Assembly: GCA_004294385.1 (NCBI GenBank)
Contig: REAP01000023.1
Coordinates: 1-61,003 of the forward strand
From: Oscillatoriales cyanobacterium
GTDB lineage: Bacteria; Cyanobacteriota; Cyanobacteriia; Cyanobacteriales; Microcoleaceae
Reading direction: 5' to 3'
DNA: 61,003 bases
The notes under the pieces were generated by a model. That model was given only the letters and a program-made list of their open reading frames with translations. It searched no databases and had not been told where the DNA came from. The translations under genes were made by a program, and so were the position numbers. Position 1 is the first letter of the stretch, and each line of letters opens with the position of its first letter. Shown piece after piece: positions 41,023 through 51,233 of this stretch.

Positions 41023-41565
41023 TTAGCCGTTGATGTGAATTAATTTGTCAGGTACAACAATTAGCGTGTTTCCTTCGCGGCGCAAAACGTAAACTTTTTG
41101 TCTTGGTGCGATTCCTTGGGAATCTTCATTGCGGGCTTTCCAAGAAGCACCTTCATAAATCACCATTCCGGTTTCTCCTGGGAAAATTTCGGAGATAGTT
41201 GTCGCTTCCGTTGCTTCGGGAATCACAAACTTTTTGCGAACAATGAAAATCGGTCGAATCCAGATACTCAGGGCGAGGGATATCCCCATCCAGTAGAATA
41301 TCTGCCAATCAAAATCTTCATACATTACATTTGCCCAACTAAACTGAAATGCGATCGCCCCTCTCCACAAAATAAAGGATGAAATTAGAGCAGCAACTCC
41401 CATCATTAGCACGTAAAATCTATATTTTTGGGGCTGGGTTTTTTGGATAAATAGATCGATCGCACTCAGCACAATTCCGATGAGCAACCACAATATCGGC
41501 GGTGTGAATGCGAAAGTTGGTTGATTAGTTGCTAATGCTAGCGGAAAAATTAGGATAGAATACAC
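41023..41565 (-). CDS. NfeD-like membrane protein
   Basis: Protein of 180 residues with about four transmembrane helices followed by a small OB-fold domain. The C-terminal pattern GETGMVIYEGASWKARNEDS, then QKVYVLRREGNTLIVVP matches the NfeD soluble domain. Short NfeD proteins pair with SPFH/stomatin proteins, and the gene sits directly upstream of one (40401-40961). The sequence is complete, with ATG at 41565. It likely works at the cytoplasmic membrane. Confidence in the family is good; the exact role is unknown. Confidence 0.8.
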   Translation of the reverse strand: MYSILIFPLALATNQPTFAFTPPILWLLIGIVLSAIDLFIQKTQPQKYRFYVLMMGVAALISSFILWRGAIAFQFSWANVMYEDFDWQIFYWMGISLALSIWIRPIFIVRKKFVIPEATEATTISEIFPGETGMVIYEGASWKARNEDSQGIAPRQKVYVLRREGNTLIVVPDKLIHING

Positions 41566-41728
41566 AATGTTTTTACCTCGTTGTGATGTGGTTCAACCTT
41601 GTTATTTCTCATCTAATCAGGTGGCTATTTGAGTTGGCGACTGAGTTATTCGAGAATTCATCGACTTTTCATCGACTTTGGGACGATTGGCATTTATGAT
41701 GGTTTCAGTGTCTCGATTGTTATAAGCA

Positions 41729-43114
41729 ATGCCGCGATCGCTCAGGCTGCGTCTCAAGTGCATTACCACAGTTAAATCGTCTCTGCTGAGAAACGGCTTT
41801 CCCAGTCAGAAAATCCTGGCGGAGGATTTGGGGATAGCCCAATCTACTGTCAGCCACTTCCTGAATGGCAAACCTGTGGATTATGCCAATTTCATCGAAA
41901 TTTGTCGCGGATTGGGTCAGGAATGGCGCGATATAGCCGATTTTGAGGCGGAATCCCAGCCCGATGAGGTATTGCCAAGATCTGCAAAAATTGCGATCGC
42001 CCAATCCAGTGCAGACCATGAATTAGCTGTCAATTTGAGCGAAATTACTAACACAAAACAGTCAATTATTCAACCCTTACCAGCCGCAGCGCCAGAATTG
42101 CCGGGAGGACAAGTAGATTTAGTTTCTCGTTTTTATATCGATCGCCCTCCCATCGAATCCCGCTGCTACGAAACCATCAGCCAGCCGGGAGCCCTGATTC
42201 GGATTAAAGCTCCCAGACAGATGGGCAAAACTTCTTTAATGGCGAGAATTTTGCATCATGCAGAACAGCAAGGTTCTCGCACGGTGGCGCTGAGTTTTCA
42301 GCTAGCAAATAGGAGAGTATTCGCTAATTCAGATACTTTTTTGCAGTGGTTTTGTGCTAGCGTTGGTCAAGAATTAGGAATGCTGGAACAGTTGCCTAAG
42401 TGTTGGGAATTAGCAGATTTGATTGGTAGTAATCAGTGCTGTAAAGCTTACTTTGAACAGTATTTGCTGTCAGAATCGTCACCGCCTCTGACATTAGGTT
42501 TGGATGAGAGCGATCGCCTATTTGAATCCCCGGAAATTGCCGATGACTTTTTTGGGTTATTGCGAGCTTTGCACGAAGAAGCAAAACGCCGAGATATCTG
42601 GAAAAAGTTTCGCTTGATTGTGGTGCATTCTACGGAAGTTTACATCCCACTAGATGTGAATAAATCGCCGTTTAATGTGGGATTACCGATTGAATTGCCG
42701 GAGTTTAATGTGCAGCAAGTGCAAGATTTGGCAAAACGGCACGGATTGAGTTGGAGTGCTGCCGAAGTTGCAGAATTGATGGGTTTAGTGGGAGGTCATC
42801 CGTATTTAGTGCGACTGGGAATCTATCATATTTCGCGTCAAGATGTGACTTTAAATCAATTGGTAAAATCTCCAGCAATTGAAGCGGGGATTTACAGCGA
42901 TCATTTGCGGAGGCATTTGTGGAATTTAGAGAAATATGCGGAATTAATGGAGGGGATGAGAGAGGTGGTGAGTGTTTCTGGGCCTGTGCGATTGCGGTCA
43001 GAATTGGGGTTTAAGTTAAATAGTATGGGGTTAGTTAAGTTGGATGGAAATAATTGCATTCCGAGATGTCGGTTGTATGAAGGTTATTTTTGCGATCGGC
43101 TAAATGACAAATAA
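41729..43114 (+). CDS. helix-turn-helix protein fused to an AAA-like (AAA_35) ATPase
   Basis: Protein of 461 residues. The N-terminal 75 residues contain an HTH (SQKILAEDLGIAQSTVSHFL then NGKPVDYANFIEICRGLG). A linker leads to an AAA_35 domain with P-loop-like IRIKAPRQMGKTSLMARIL near residue 155, Walker B-like LTLGLDESDRLFE, and SPFNVGLPIELPEF. A winged-helix-like tail (LRSELGFKLNSMGLVKLDGN) ends the protein. The AAA part is related to that of the WD40 protein at 37421. Such proteins are found with predicted cyanobacterial conflict or apoptosis-like systems. The direct neighbour on the other strand has a nuclease-like fold. The function is unknown. Confidence 0.82.
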   Translation: MPRSLRLRLKCITTVKSSLLRNGFPSQKILAEDLGIAQSTVSHFLNGKPVDYANFIEICRGLGQEWRDIADFEAESQPDEVLPRSAKIAIAQSSADHELAVNLSEITNTKQSIIQPLPAAAPELPGGQVDLVSRFYIDRPPIESRCYETISQPGALIRIKAPRQMGKTSLMARILHHAEQQGSRTVALSFQLANRRVFANSDTFLQWFCASVGQELGMLEQLPKCWELADLIGSNQCCKAYFEQYLLSESSPPLTLGLDESDRLFESPEIADDFFGLLRALHEEAKRRDIWKKFRLIVVHSTEVYIPLDVNKSPFNVGLPIELPEFNVQQVQDLAKRHGLSWSAAEVAELMGLVGGHPYLVRLGIYHISRQDVTLNQLVKSPAIEAGIYSDHLRRHLWNLEKYAELMEGMREVVSVSGPVRLRSELGFKLNSMGLVKLDGNNCIPRCRLYEGYFCDRLNDK

Positions 43115-43169
43115 TTACCATTAGTAATTAATTGAGAATAACGAATACCGATCGCACTCAAGGGTCAAT

Positions 43170-43772
43170 TCACTGCGAAACCAGCCCCATTGCTAAAATC
43201 CCCAAAATTTTATTCACATCTTTAAGGTAATATTCAGTCAGATCGATACTGATTATACTTGCATCTAATTTCATGAATTTCCAAATACTTCCAGTAGTTA
43301 CTACTCCATAAATTGTTGAAACTTCATTACCTGCACGTTCGTTAAATATCCTGGCTGCTAACATTTCGGCTACGCATTGTCCCAAGCCAGCAGTAATATT
43401 TTCTTTTTTTGCTTCGACTAAGGTAATTATGGGAGCACTAACAAATAATATTTCTGATGAATTGCTGATAATAAAGTCGCAAATTCCATTTAATCCCCTT
43501 TCACTATCCACATCAAAATCTATGCCAGAAAATAAGTTAATGCGTTCTTTTGACAATCTTCTCAGATCGATTAAAATTGGACAAATAATCATTTCTGAAC
43601 GCGCTTTTTCGCTGTTGCTGGCAACGGCTAAAGGTGCATTGTAGCGGACAATCTCTGTCAAGAGGGCGCTGCATTCTAATTCAGGTACATCTCCGAATAG
43701 ATCGACTGTTTCTGAAGTGGTCAGTTCAAAGGTGCGCTTGACTTTTTCTAAACTAAAATCGCTGTAGGGCAT
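43170..43772 (-). CDS. PD-(D/E)XK nuclease-like protein
   Basis: Uncharacterised protein of 200 residues. A pattern typical of the PD-(D/E)XK fold is present: GLNGICDFIIS (Asp), LVEAKKENITAGLGQCVAEM (E-x-K, then Gln). The remaining sequence is short strands and helices without a DNA-binding domain. It converges with the HTH-AAA gene and leaves a 55-base gap. Solitary proteins of this kind are frequent in cyanobacteria. Nuclease activity is inferred from motif order only; it may be inactive. Start is ATG at 43772. Confidence 0.6.
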   Translation of the reverse strand: MPYSDFSLEKVKRTFELTTSETVDLFGDVPELECSALLTEIVRYNAPLAVASNSEKARSEMIICPILIDLRRLSKERINLFSGIDFDVDSERGLNGICDFIISNSSEILFVSAPIITLVEAKKENITAGLGQCVAEMLAARIFNERAGNEVSTIYGVVTTGSIWKFMKLDASIISIDLTEYYLKDVNKILGILAMGLVSQ

Positions 43773-43928
43773 TTGTTGCTCTTCCTATAATTTTTGAGAT
43801 TAAACAGAATATAATTTGATTGTACTCATTGTATAGCAAACTGCATGAATCTCCAGGAACGCTTGCATAGTCATCTGATTCAAATTGTACGCGATCGCAA
43901 CCCATACCTTTATAGCAATTTTATTTTA

Positions 43929-43982
43929 ACGAACCGCGAAGGCGCTAAGGGCGCGTTCGGCGAAGCCGTTCCCGAAGGGTAG
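43929..43982. repeat. dispersed repeat before the 5-oxoprolinase gene
   Basis: AACCGCGAAGGCGCTAAGGG, then CGCGTTCGGCGAAGCCGTTC and CCGAAGGGTAGG. It contains small palindromes around TTCGGCGAAGCCG. This form is familiar from many cyanobacterial intergenic regions. It ends directly before the ribosome-binding region of the next gene. Confidence 0.6.
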
Positions 43983-43996
43983 GAAGAAAAGAGAAG

Positions 43997-46900
43997 ATGA
44001 GAGATAATGATATGAATGCTGTTTTGGGCGATCGCACTCGCTGGCAATTTTGGATCGATCGCGGTGGCACTTTTACTGATATTGTTGCTAAATGCCCTGA
44101 TGGTAGATTAGTGATTCATAAGCTGTTATCTGAAAATCCCGATCGCTACACAGACGCAGCAGTTCAAGGAATTCGCGATATTTTGGGAATTTCCGCAGAT
44201 GTTCCTATACCCGCGGCACAAATTGAAGCGATTAAAATGGGGACGACGGTAGCGACAAATGCTTTGCTGGAACGAAAAGGCGATCGCACAATTCTGCTAA
44301 TTACCAAAGGTTTCGGCGATGCGCTGAGAATTGGCTATCAAAACCGCCCGAATATTTTTGCACGTCACATTGTGCTGCCGGAAATGTTGTACGATGGAGT
44401 GATTGAAGTTGTCGAACGCTACAGCGCCCAAGGGGAAGAGTTAATTGCTGTCGATCGCAATTTTATCCCGTCTTTACAGCAAGCATATAACGATGGAATT
44501 CGCAGTTGTGCGATCGTATTTATGCACGGCTACCGCTACTCGGAACACGAACAACAAGTTGCGGAAATAGCGAGAGAAATTGGCTTTACTCAAATATCAG
44601 TATCTCATGAAGTTAGTCCCCTGATGAAACTAATTTTTCGCGGAGATACTACGGTTGTCGATGCTTATTTATCTCCAATTTTACGCCGCTACGTCGAACA
44701 AATAACCAGTCAATTATCTGTAGGGGCGGTGCCCCCGTGCCCGCCCTCCTCCCTGCGCCGGCTTTCCCCGTATCCTCGCGATTCCGCAATTCCCAATTCC
44801 CAATTCCCAATTCCCAATTCCCAATTCCCAATTCCCAATTCCCAATTCCCCATTCCCAATTCCCCATTCCCTAAATTAATGTTTATGCAATCGAATGGCG
44901 GATTAGTAGATGCGGCACAATTTCAAGGGAAAAATAGTATTTTATCCGGGCCAGCAGGGGGAATTGTTGGTGCTGTTCAAACCAGTAAAAAGGCAGGTTT
45001 TGACAAAATTATTACCTTTGATATGGGTGGAACTTCGACAGATGTTGCCCATTTTAACGGCGAATACGAACGAGAATTTGAGACAGAAATTGCTGGTGTC
45101 AGATTGCGATCGCCCGTCATGGCAATTCACACTGTAGCAGCCGGTGGCGGTTCAATTGTATTTTTTGACGGAGCACGCTATCGCGTCGGGCCAGAGTCTG
45201 CGGGGGCGAATCCTGGGCCTGCTTGCTATCGAAAAGGTGGCCCTTTGACGGTGACTGATTGTAATGTGATGTTGGGGAAAATTCAGCCTGATTTTTTCCC
45301 GAATGTGTTTGGATTGAATGGAGATTTGCCGATCGCCTCTGATGTCGTAAAGCAAAAATTTGTCCAATTAGCGGGGGAAATTGGGGGCGAGAGGACACCG
45401 GAACAGGTGGCGGAGGGTTTTTTGGCGATCGCCGTGGAAAAGATGGCAAATGCGGTGAAAAAAATCTCACTTCAGCGCGGTTACGATGTTTCGGAATATA
45501 CACTGTGCTGTTTCGGCGGTGCGGGAGGACAACACGCTTGTGCGATCGCCGATGCTTTGGGCATGAAACGGGTGTTTATTCACCCTTACGCGGGGGTGTT
45601 GTCCGCTTACGGTATGGGTTTGGCTGATGTGCGGGTAATGCGCGAAAGTGCGATCGAGCAACAATTAAGTCTCGAATTAATCACTGATTTGCACCATATT
45701 TTAGCACAATTGGAGGCAGAGGGAAAGAGTGAATTGAACCGCCCAGATACAGAGGGCGCTGAGTTAGAGGCAGAGATTTTAGTTGTTAGGAAACTGCACT
45801 TAAAATATCAGGGAAGTGACTCAGTTTTGGCGGTAAATTTCGATGCAAATATTGAGGTAATGCGGGCTGAATTTGAAGCAGCACATCGACAGCGTTACAG
45901 TTTTATTATGCCAGAAAAAGCGCTAATTGTGGAAGTAGTTTCGGTGGAAGTTGTAGAAAGAATGGATATGCCGGAAACATCCACAATTTCCTCTGATTAT
46001 GGCACTGGCATCTTGCCTGTGCAAGCAATTGACAGCGTACAAATGTATGTTGCTGGCGGGTGGCGGGAAACGCCTGTGTACTGGAGAGAGGATTTGCGAT
46101 CGCACGACTGTATTACTGGCCCAGCCTTGATTGTGGAAGCAACGGGAACGAATGTTATTGAACCTAGCTGGGAAGTCGAATTAACGACAAACAACGACTT
46201 AATCTTACATCGCAAATCTGTGCAGACGATCGCAGATAATCCCCGTTTATTTACGGTAAAAGTAGATCCTGTGTTGCTGGAAATATTTAATAACTTGTTT
46301 CGTGCGATCGCCGAACAAATGGGCATCACTTTACAAAACACAAGTTCTTCTGTTAATATCAAAGAACGCCTCGACTTCTCCTGTGCAATCTTCGACCAAA
46401 ACGGGCAATTAGTAGCCAATGCGCCACACATTCCCGTGCATCTCGGCTCCATGAGCGAAAGTATTTCAGCTTTGATTTTAGAAAAAGCTGCTATGATTAA
46501 AACGGGAGATGTTTATGTGTCTAATAATCCCTATAACGGCGGTACACATTTACCAGATATCACCGTTATTACCCCAGTATTTGATAATAGTGATTCTCTT
46601 GTTCTATTTTATGTAGCCTCGCGGGGACATCATGCCGATATTGGCGGCATCACTCCCGGTTCCATGCCTCCAAACAGCATAAGCGTCACCCAAGAAGGCG
46701 TATTGCTGGACAATTTTCAGCTAGTAAGTGATGGCAAATTCCAAGAACAAGAATTAGTAGAACTTCTAAAAACTGGTATTTTTCCTGTCCGCAATTCTAC
46801 TCAAAATATAGCCGATTTGCAAGCACAAATTGCTGCGAATAAACGTGGTGTTGAAGAACTTCTCAAGATGGTAGAACATTACAGCTTGGAAATAGTACAA

Positions 46901-47806
46901 GCTTATATGGGTTTCGTACAAGACAATGCAGAGGAGTCGGTACGCAGAGTAATTGATGTTTTGCAAGACGGCGAATTTACCTATCCGATGGATAGCGGCG
47001 GACAAATTAAAGTAGCCATTACTATTGACAAATCTACCCGCAGTGCCAAAATAGATTTTACTGGCACTTCTCCTCAACAAACCAACAATTTTAATGCTCC
47101 AGCAGCAGTTTGTAAAGCCGCTGTTTTGTATGTTTTCCGAACATTAGTAGATGACGATATTCCTCTAAATGCAGGCTGTTTGAAACCTCTCGAAATCATC
47201 AATCCTGAAGGCTGTATGCTGAATCCTAGGTATCCGGCGGCGGTAGTTGCAGGAAATGTGGAAACTTCGCAAAATATTACTGATGCTTTGTATTGTGCGT
47301 TGGGAGTGATGGCTGCTTCTCAGGGAACTATGAATAATTTTACCTTTGGAAATCAGCGCTATCAATATTATGAAACTATTTGTGGCGGTTCGGGTGCGGG
47401 TGCAAATTTTGATGGTACGGATGCGGTACAAACTCACATGACTAATTCGCGTTTAACCGACCCGGAAGTGTTGGAATGGCGGTTTCCGGTGTTGTTAGAA
47501 AGTTTTGAAATTAGGGCTAATAGTGGCGGTAATGGATGTCATTGTGGAGGGAATGGAGTTGTGCGGCGAGTGCGGTTTTTGGAGTCAATGACTGCGGGGA
47601 TTTTATCGGGAAGGCGGGTTGTTTCTCCTTGCGGTTTGAATGGGGGAGAAAACGGTGTTTTGGGACGGAATTATGTGGAAAGGATTGATGGGAAAGTTGA
47701 GGAGTTGGGGAGTACGGCGACTGTGGAAATGCAGCCTGGGGATGTTTTTGCGATCGAGACTCCTGGGGGTGGAGGTTATGGTACTATTGTAGCAACAGTA
47801 AAATGA
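43997..47806 (+). CDS. 5-oxoprolinase (hydantoinase A/B fusion)
   Basis: ATP-dependent 5-oxoprolinase of 1269 residues, which opens 5-oxo-L-proline to glutamate in the glutathione salvage cycle. The HyuA half (about 15-720) has [19 protein letters not shown] [32 protein letters not shown], and the nucleotide-binding [12 protein letters not shown]. The HyuB half (about 750-1265) has [29 protein letters not shown] and [15 protein letters not shown]. The length agrees with eukaryote-like fused forms plus a 53-residue insertion of repeat DNA (44719-44871), near residues 240-292. A second repeat fragment reads [11 protein letters not shown] near residue 670. Both insertions keep the frame. Translation could start at either of two close ATGs. 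Confidence 0.92.
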   Translation: MRDNDMNAVLGDRTRWQFWIDRGGTFTDIVAKCPDGRLVIHKLLSENPDRYTDAAVQGIRDILGISADVPIPAAQIEAIKMGTTVATNALLERKGDRTILLITKGFGDALRIGYQNRPNIFARHIVLPEMLYDGVIEVVERYSAQGEELIAVDRNFIPSLQQAYNDGIRSCAIVFMHGYRYSEHEQQVAEIAREIGFTQISVSHEVSPLMKLIFRGDTTVVDAYLSPILRRYVEQITSQLSVGAVPPCPPSSLRRLSPYPRDSAIPNSQFPIPNSQFPIPNSQFPIPNSPFPKLMFMQSNGGLVDAAQFQGKNSILSGPAGGIVGAVQTSKKAGFDKIITFDMGGTSTDVAHFNGEYEREFETEIAGVRLRSPVMAIHTVAAGGGSIVFFDGARYRVGPESAGANPGPACYRKGGPLTVTDCNVMLGKIQPDFFPNVFGLNGDLPIASDVVKQKFVQLAGEIGGERTPEQVAEGFLAIAVEKMANAVKKISLQRGYDVSEYTLCCFGGAGGQHACAIADALGMKRVFIHPYAGVLSAYGMGLADVRVMRESAIEQQLSLELITDLHHILAQLEAEGKSELNRPDTEGAELEAEILVVRKLHLKYQGSDSVLAVNFDANIEVMRAEFEAAHRQRYSFIMPEKALIVEVVSVEVVERMDMPETSTISSDYGTGILPVQAIDSVQMYVAGGWRETPVYWREDLRSHDCITGPALIVEATGTNVIEPSWEVELTTNNDLILHRKSVQTIADNPRLFTVKVDPVLLEIFNNLFRAIAEQMGITLQNTSSSVNIKERLDFSCAIFDQNGQLVANAPHIPVHLGSMSESISALILEKAAMIKTGDVYVSNNPYNGGTHLPDITVITPVFDNSDSLVLFYVASRGHHADIGGITPGSMPPNSISVTQEGVLLDNFQLVSDGKFQEQELVELLKTGIFPVRNSTQNIADLQAQIAANKRGVEELLKMVEHYSLEIVQAYMGFVQDNAEESVRRVIDVLQDGEFTYPMDSGGQIKVAITIDKSTRSAKIDFTGTSPQQTNNFNAPAAVCKAAVLYVFRTLVDDDIPLNAGCLKPLEIINPEGCMLNPRYPAAVVAGNVETSQNITDALYCALGVMAASQGTMNNFTFGNQRYQYYETICGGSGAGANFDGTDAVQTHMTNSRLTDPEVLEWRFPVLLESFEIRANSGGNGCHCGGNGVVRRVRFLESMTAGILSGRRVVSPCGLNGGENGVLGRNYVERIDGKVEELGSTATVEMQPGDVFAIETPGGGGYGTIVATVK
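44719..44871. repeat. in-frame repeat array: GC-rich repeat plus 12 heptamers
   Basis: The segment begins with GTAGGGGCGGTGCCCCCGTG, the repeat also found at 38856. From 44788 to 44871 it continues with 12 heptamers (ten AATTCCC, two CATTCCC). Three heptamers make 21 bases, so the protein shows the period-seven sequence IPNSQFP repeated. It lies within the HyuA domain, between QLSV and [10 protein letters not shown], which relatives join directly. Confidence 0.85.
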
Positions 47807-47829
47807 ACTAAAGTCTAGGGGTAATAGTC

Positions 47830-48936
47830 ATGGCTGACAATTCTTTCTTTGATGAGTCCAGTGATAATTCTTTAGTGAAATCCGAAATAGTTGCTAAATA
47901 CTTTTGGGCATGGGCAAAAGTAATTATACCAAGAGCCAAGAAAAGGAGTAATAAAATTGGCTATATTGATTTGTTTTCTGGGCCAGGTAGCTATCAAGAC
48001 GGTTCTAAGTCTACCCCATTACTCATTTTAGAGCGTGCTATTGCCAATCCAGATATGTCAGAAATGCTAGTAACGCTGTTTAATGATAAAGACTCAAATA
48101 ATACTCGATCTCTCCAACAGGCTATAGCATCCATCCCTGATATAAATCGATTAAGACATGAACCAATAGTTTTAAATAAGGAGGTTGGAGCAGAAATTTT
48201 CCAAGCTATTCAAGAAATTAATAATAATGTTCCTACACTTTATTTTATTGACCCTTGGGGTTACAAAGGCTTGTCGCTAAAACTGATTGGCTCTATCATT
48301 AAAGGTTGGGGTTGTGATTGTATATTTTTCTTTAATTATAACAGAATTAATTCGGGGTTAAATAACCCAAAGGTAAAGGAACACATGAACTCTCTCTTTG
48401 GTCAAGATCGAGTAAATGTCCTTCAGACAGAACTGAAACCAATGTCCACTGAACAAAGAGAGTTAACGATTGTTAATGCTATTTGTAAAGCTTTAGAAGA
48501 AGTAGGAGGCTCCCACGTTCAAGATTTTTGTTTCAAAAATGCTACAGGTAATCGTACTAGCCATTATCTGATATTTGTATCTAAAAATCCGATCGGTCAT
48601 TCGATTATCAAAGATATTATGGCTCGAAAAAGCTCTATTTTTGACCAAGGTGTACCGTCTTTTGAATACAATCCTGCGCCTGCAATACAGCTTTCACTAT
48701 TTGATATTAAACCACCTGATGAACTCGAAAATATGCTGCTTGATGAATTTGCCGGACAAACTCTGACGATGCTAGAAGTTTACAACCAACACCACGTTGG
48801 CAAACGTTACATTAAGAAAAATTACAAACAAGCTCTTTTGAAACTAGAGGCTGAAGGTAAAATTAGAACAAATCCATCTAAACGACCAGAGAACACATTC
48901 GGAGACAGCGTAAAAATCACATTTTCACCAAAGTAG
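47830..48936 (+). CDS. tcmP: three-Cys-motif partner protein TcmP
   Basis: Protein of 368 residues. The N-terminal half matches TcmP: SEIVAKYFWAWAKVIIPRAK, IGYIDLFSGPGSYQDGSKST, LYFIDPWGYKGLSL and DCIFFFNYNRIN. The GYIDLFSGPG stretch resembles a nucleotide or SAM-binding loop of methyltransferase-like folds. A small winged-helix-like C-terminal domain follows. TcmP is defined by its habit of neighbouring a three-Cys-motif (DUF5131) gene, and that gene is here, converging and overlapping by 20 bases at the 3' ends. The biochemical role of the pair is not established. It starts 24 bases after the oxoprolinase stop. Confidence 0.85.
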   Translation: MADNSFFDESSDNSLVKSEIVAKYFWAWAKVIIPRAKKRSNKIGYIDLFSGPGSYQDGSKSTPLLILERAIANPDMSEMLVTLFNDKDSNNTRSLQQAIASIPDINRLRHEPIVLNKEVGAEIFQAIQEINNNVPTLYFIDPWGYKGLSLKLIGSIIKGWGCDCIFFFNYNRINSGLNNPKVKEHMNSLFGQDRVNVLQTELKPMSTEQRELTIVNAICKALEEVGGSHVQDFCFKNATGNRTSHYLIFVSKNPIGHSIIKDIMARKSSIFDQGVPSFEYNPAPAIQLSLFDIKPPDELENMLLDEFAGQTLTMLEVYNQHHVGKRYIKKNYKQALLKLEAEGKIRTNPSKRPENTFGDSVKITFSPK

Positions 48937-49705
48937 TAGTAGTTTTTTTCATCGAATTACGACTTATTTTTAAACTGTGGTTATTGAATTGCCTTTGATG
49001 TTTATCCCATGCTTCTGGCATTTCATCCCAAATTTTGTCATCAAGAAGTCTCCCAGCAGCTTTAGGTGTTCTACCTCCCCATTGCTTGAAGAAAAACGCG
49101 ACTCCAGCATCCTGACATTGATCCCGAATACTTTGTGCCCATTCTTCCTGCATTGGACGGTGTTTTTGTCCCGATTCTCCCCCAACTATTACCCAATGAA
49201 TGTCTGTTAAATCGAGTTGCAAAGGCCCTAAAAGTGGTTCGCAGGATAAAAAGCGTACCTTGGCATTGACTTGTCGCAAACAATCAATCCTGTTAACATA
49301 GTTTTGATTTTCCACAGATACCCCCATCCAAATATTATCAGACCAATCAAGTTCAGAGGCTAATTCTAGTAAACGTTCATGTCGCTTGGTAAGGATTTGA
49401 TAAATATGGTGAGGAGTTTCACGCATTACCTCAAAGACTTGTTTCAGAAACTCAATAGAAACATCTTCGTGGAACAAATCGCTCATTGAGTTAACAAAAA
49501 TACGACTAGGCTTTCGCCAAGTTTTAGGTTCGTTCAAACGTTTTGGATATTCCGTTAAAGTAAACCCGTTAGGAAAATTAGTATGGAATCGCTTTGTTAA
49601 TGCTTCTGCATAGCAATGTGTACAACCTGGACTGACTTTATCGCAGCCAGTTGTTGGATTCCATGTTCTGTCGCACCATTCTATACCAGTATTAATGCTA
49701 GACAT
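48917..49705 (-). CDS. DUF5131 / phage Gp37-Gp68 family three-Cys-motif protein
   Basis: Protein of 262 residues. The start IEWCDRTWNPTTGCDKVSPG then CTHCYAEALTKR gives the signature cysteines of the three-Cys motif, which resemble a radical-SAM-like iron-sulfur site. Further family motifs are IFVNSMSDLFHEDV, QILTKRHERL, NIWMGVSVENQ, VRFLSCEPLLGPL, WVIVGGESGQKHRPM and FFFKQWGG. These genes are common on phages and mobile islands. Its C-terminal 7 codons overlap those of tcmP on the opposite strand. No substrate is known to me. Confidence 0.87.
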   Translation of the reverse strand: MSSINTGIEWCDRTWNPTTGCDKVSPGCTHCYAEALTKRFHTNFPNGFTLTEYPKRLNEPKTWRKPSRIFVNSMSDLFHEDVSIEFLKQVFEVMRETPHHIYQILTKRHERLLELASELDWSDNIWMGVSVENQNYVNRIDCLRQVNAKVRFLSCEPLLGPLQLDLTDIHWVIVGGESGQKHRPMQEEWAQSIRDQCQDAGVAFFFKQWGGRTPKAAGRLLDDKIWDEMPEAWDKHQRQFNNHSLKISRNSMKKTTTTLVKM

Positions 49706-49921
49706 ATAGTGACTTTACCCTTGAAACAACATTTTTGTGAAGCGCTGAAGAAATAAAAATTATATCTACTAATTGAGGTTACTCAGCGCCACTTACAACT
49801 TAATTATATCAATGAGTTGACTTAAATATCAACATAATTTAAAAGCACTTGCATCAAATCTATATCATGTTGTAAGATTGGGCTGCACGAGCATTTATTA
49901 CCAAACCCTTCTAAAACAATT

Positions 49922-50569
49922 GTGCAAACACCTAATTTTTCAGAATTCAACCATCCTGTGGTCAAATCGCTTTTTCACCACAGCGATCAGGAATTATTGA
50001 CCCTTTTTCAAACTCATCCCGATCAGGGTAAATTCTTCACCGCAATTTTTTGCCGCTATGCTCAAATTGTACACTCCCTGATTCGACATTCTGTCCGATC
50101 GCCCGTACAAGCAGATTACCTCTTCGCCCACACTTGGCTACACATATATCACGAACTCCGAGGTCTCGATTTGCGCCGCGAAACCCAAGAGTCCGATGGC
50201 GGCAATCTCAGTCTGCAAAACTGGTTAATTAATGTCACCGCTATCTGCATCAATCAAGCCGAATTGCCTCCTGTTGAGACGATTCATTATTCTCTACAAT
50301 CAGCTCCACCTCCTCTGTGGTGTTACGTCAAACAAGCTTTAGAATTGTTAGCACCGCTACCACGTTTAGTTGTGTTGATGGCTCAGACTTTCCGCTGGAG
50401 TGAAACCAGAATTGCAGCTTACTTACAAGCAGAAGGCGAAGCAATTTCACCGGCTCAGGTAAAAGCTTTGCTACAAAAAGGATATCAAACTCTCGAATCA
50501 AATTTGCCACAGGATATTCGAGCTATTTATTTAGATCAAAATCTGGATTATCAACAAGCACTTGTTTAG
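49922..50569 (+). CDS. sigma-70-family-like protein
   Basis: Protein of 215 residues starting at GTG. The layout is ECF-like: an N-terminal helical region with FFTAIFCRYAQIVHSLIRHS (region 2-like), a linker, and a C-terminal region with PLPRLVVLMAQTFRWSETRI and SPAQVKALLQKGYQTLES (region 4-like helix-turn-helix). The conserved region 2 motifs are weak, so promoter recognition is uncertain. No anti-sigma gene follows. Cyanobacterial genomes carry similar orphan proteins annotated as sigma factors. I rely on pattern, not a search. Confidence 0.6.
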   Translation: MQTPNFSEFNHPVVKSLFHHSDQELLTLFQTHPDQGKFFTAIFCRYAQIVHSLIRHSVRSPVQADYLFAHTWLHIYHELRGLDLRRETQESDGGNLSLQNWLINVTAICINQAELPPVETIHYSLQSAPPPLWCYVKQALELLAPLPRLVVLMAQTFRWSETRIAAYLQAEGEAISPAQVKALLQKGYQTLESNLPQDIRAIYLDQNLDYQQALV

Positions 50570-50753
50570 CTAAACCCGTGCTGTACCTCTATGTCAGCGT
50601 CGGGTAGTTCACAGATACAAAGACAGGAAGCGGAGACAAATTAATGCCTGCCGCTTCCTGTCTCTGTCAGAGTTTTGGAGTATTTTCAAGGCTTTTTGAA
50701 GACAGATTGAGTCCAAATTTTGAACTTCCTCGAATCAAAAGCCTGAAACCCAG

Positions 50754-50825
50754 AGCCGATGGTGGGATTTGAACCCACGACCGTTCGATTACGAATCGAA
50801 TACTCTACCCCTGAGCTACATCGGC
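50754..50825 (-). tRNA. tRNA-Thr (anticodon CGU)
   Basis: A complete 72-base cloverleaf. The acceptor stem is GCCGATG with CATCGGC. The D-arm contains GCTCAGGGGTAGAGT. The anticodon stem TTCGA/TCGAA encloses TTCGTAA, giving CGU, which reads ACG threonine codons. The T-arm is GTGGG-TTCAAAT-CCCAC. The discriminator base is U and CCA is not encoded. Confidence 0.95.
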
Positions 50826-50946
50826 ATAGACAATTTTGAATTTTAGCACAACAGATATAGAAAATCAAGTAGTGTTGACAGTTGACTGTTGACCCTTCGA
50901 CTCCGCTCAGGATACTGCTGTTAGCTGTTCCCAACTAGCCTTTTAT

Positions 50947-51210
50947 GGACGGGCAGGATGCCCATCCCACAAGAAATTTACTTTTTGTGGAACAGGCCGG
51001 AGAGCCTGTTGCTGACGCTGTTAGCTGTTAACTGTTCCCAACTAGCCTTTTATGGACGGGCAGGATGCCCATCCCACAAGAAATTTTCTTTGTGGAACAG
51101 GCCGGAGAGCCTGTTGCTGACGGGCAGGATGCCCATCCCACAAGAAATTTACTCTTTGTGGAACAGGCATCCCTTCGACTTCGCTCAGGACACCGCTTGC
51201 CTGTTGCTGA
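50947..51210. repeat. array of GGGCAGGATGCCCATCCCAC repeats
   Basis: Three copies of GGGCAGGATGCCCATCCCAC with AAGAAATT-tails alternate with TTTGTGGAACAGGCCGGAGA units. There are also two copies of a CCCTTCGACTCCGCTCAGGA-type repeat, one at 50894 and one at about 51172. It fills the gap between tRNA-Thr and the 3' end of pyk. Confidence 0.8.
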
Positions 51211-51233
51211 CGTGGCGCAAGATCTCAGTTAGT

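Noticed and set aside
50686..50934. 82-codon open frame on the minus strand
   Set aside because: It runs straight through the tRNA-Thr cloverleaf and has no protein-family features.
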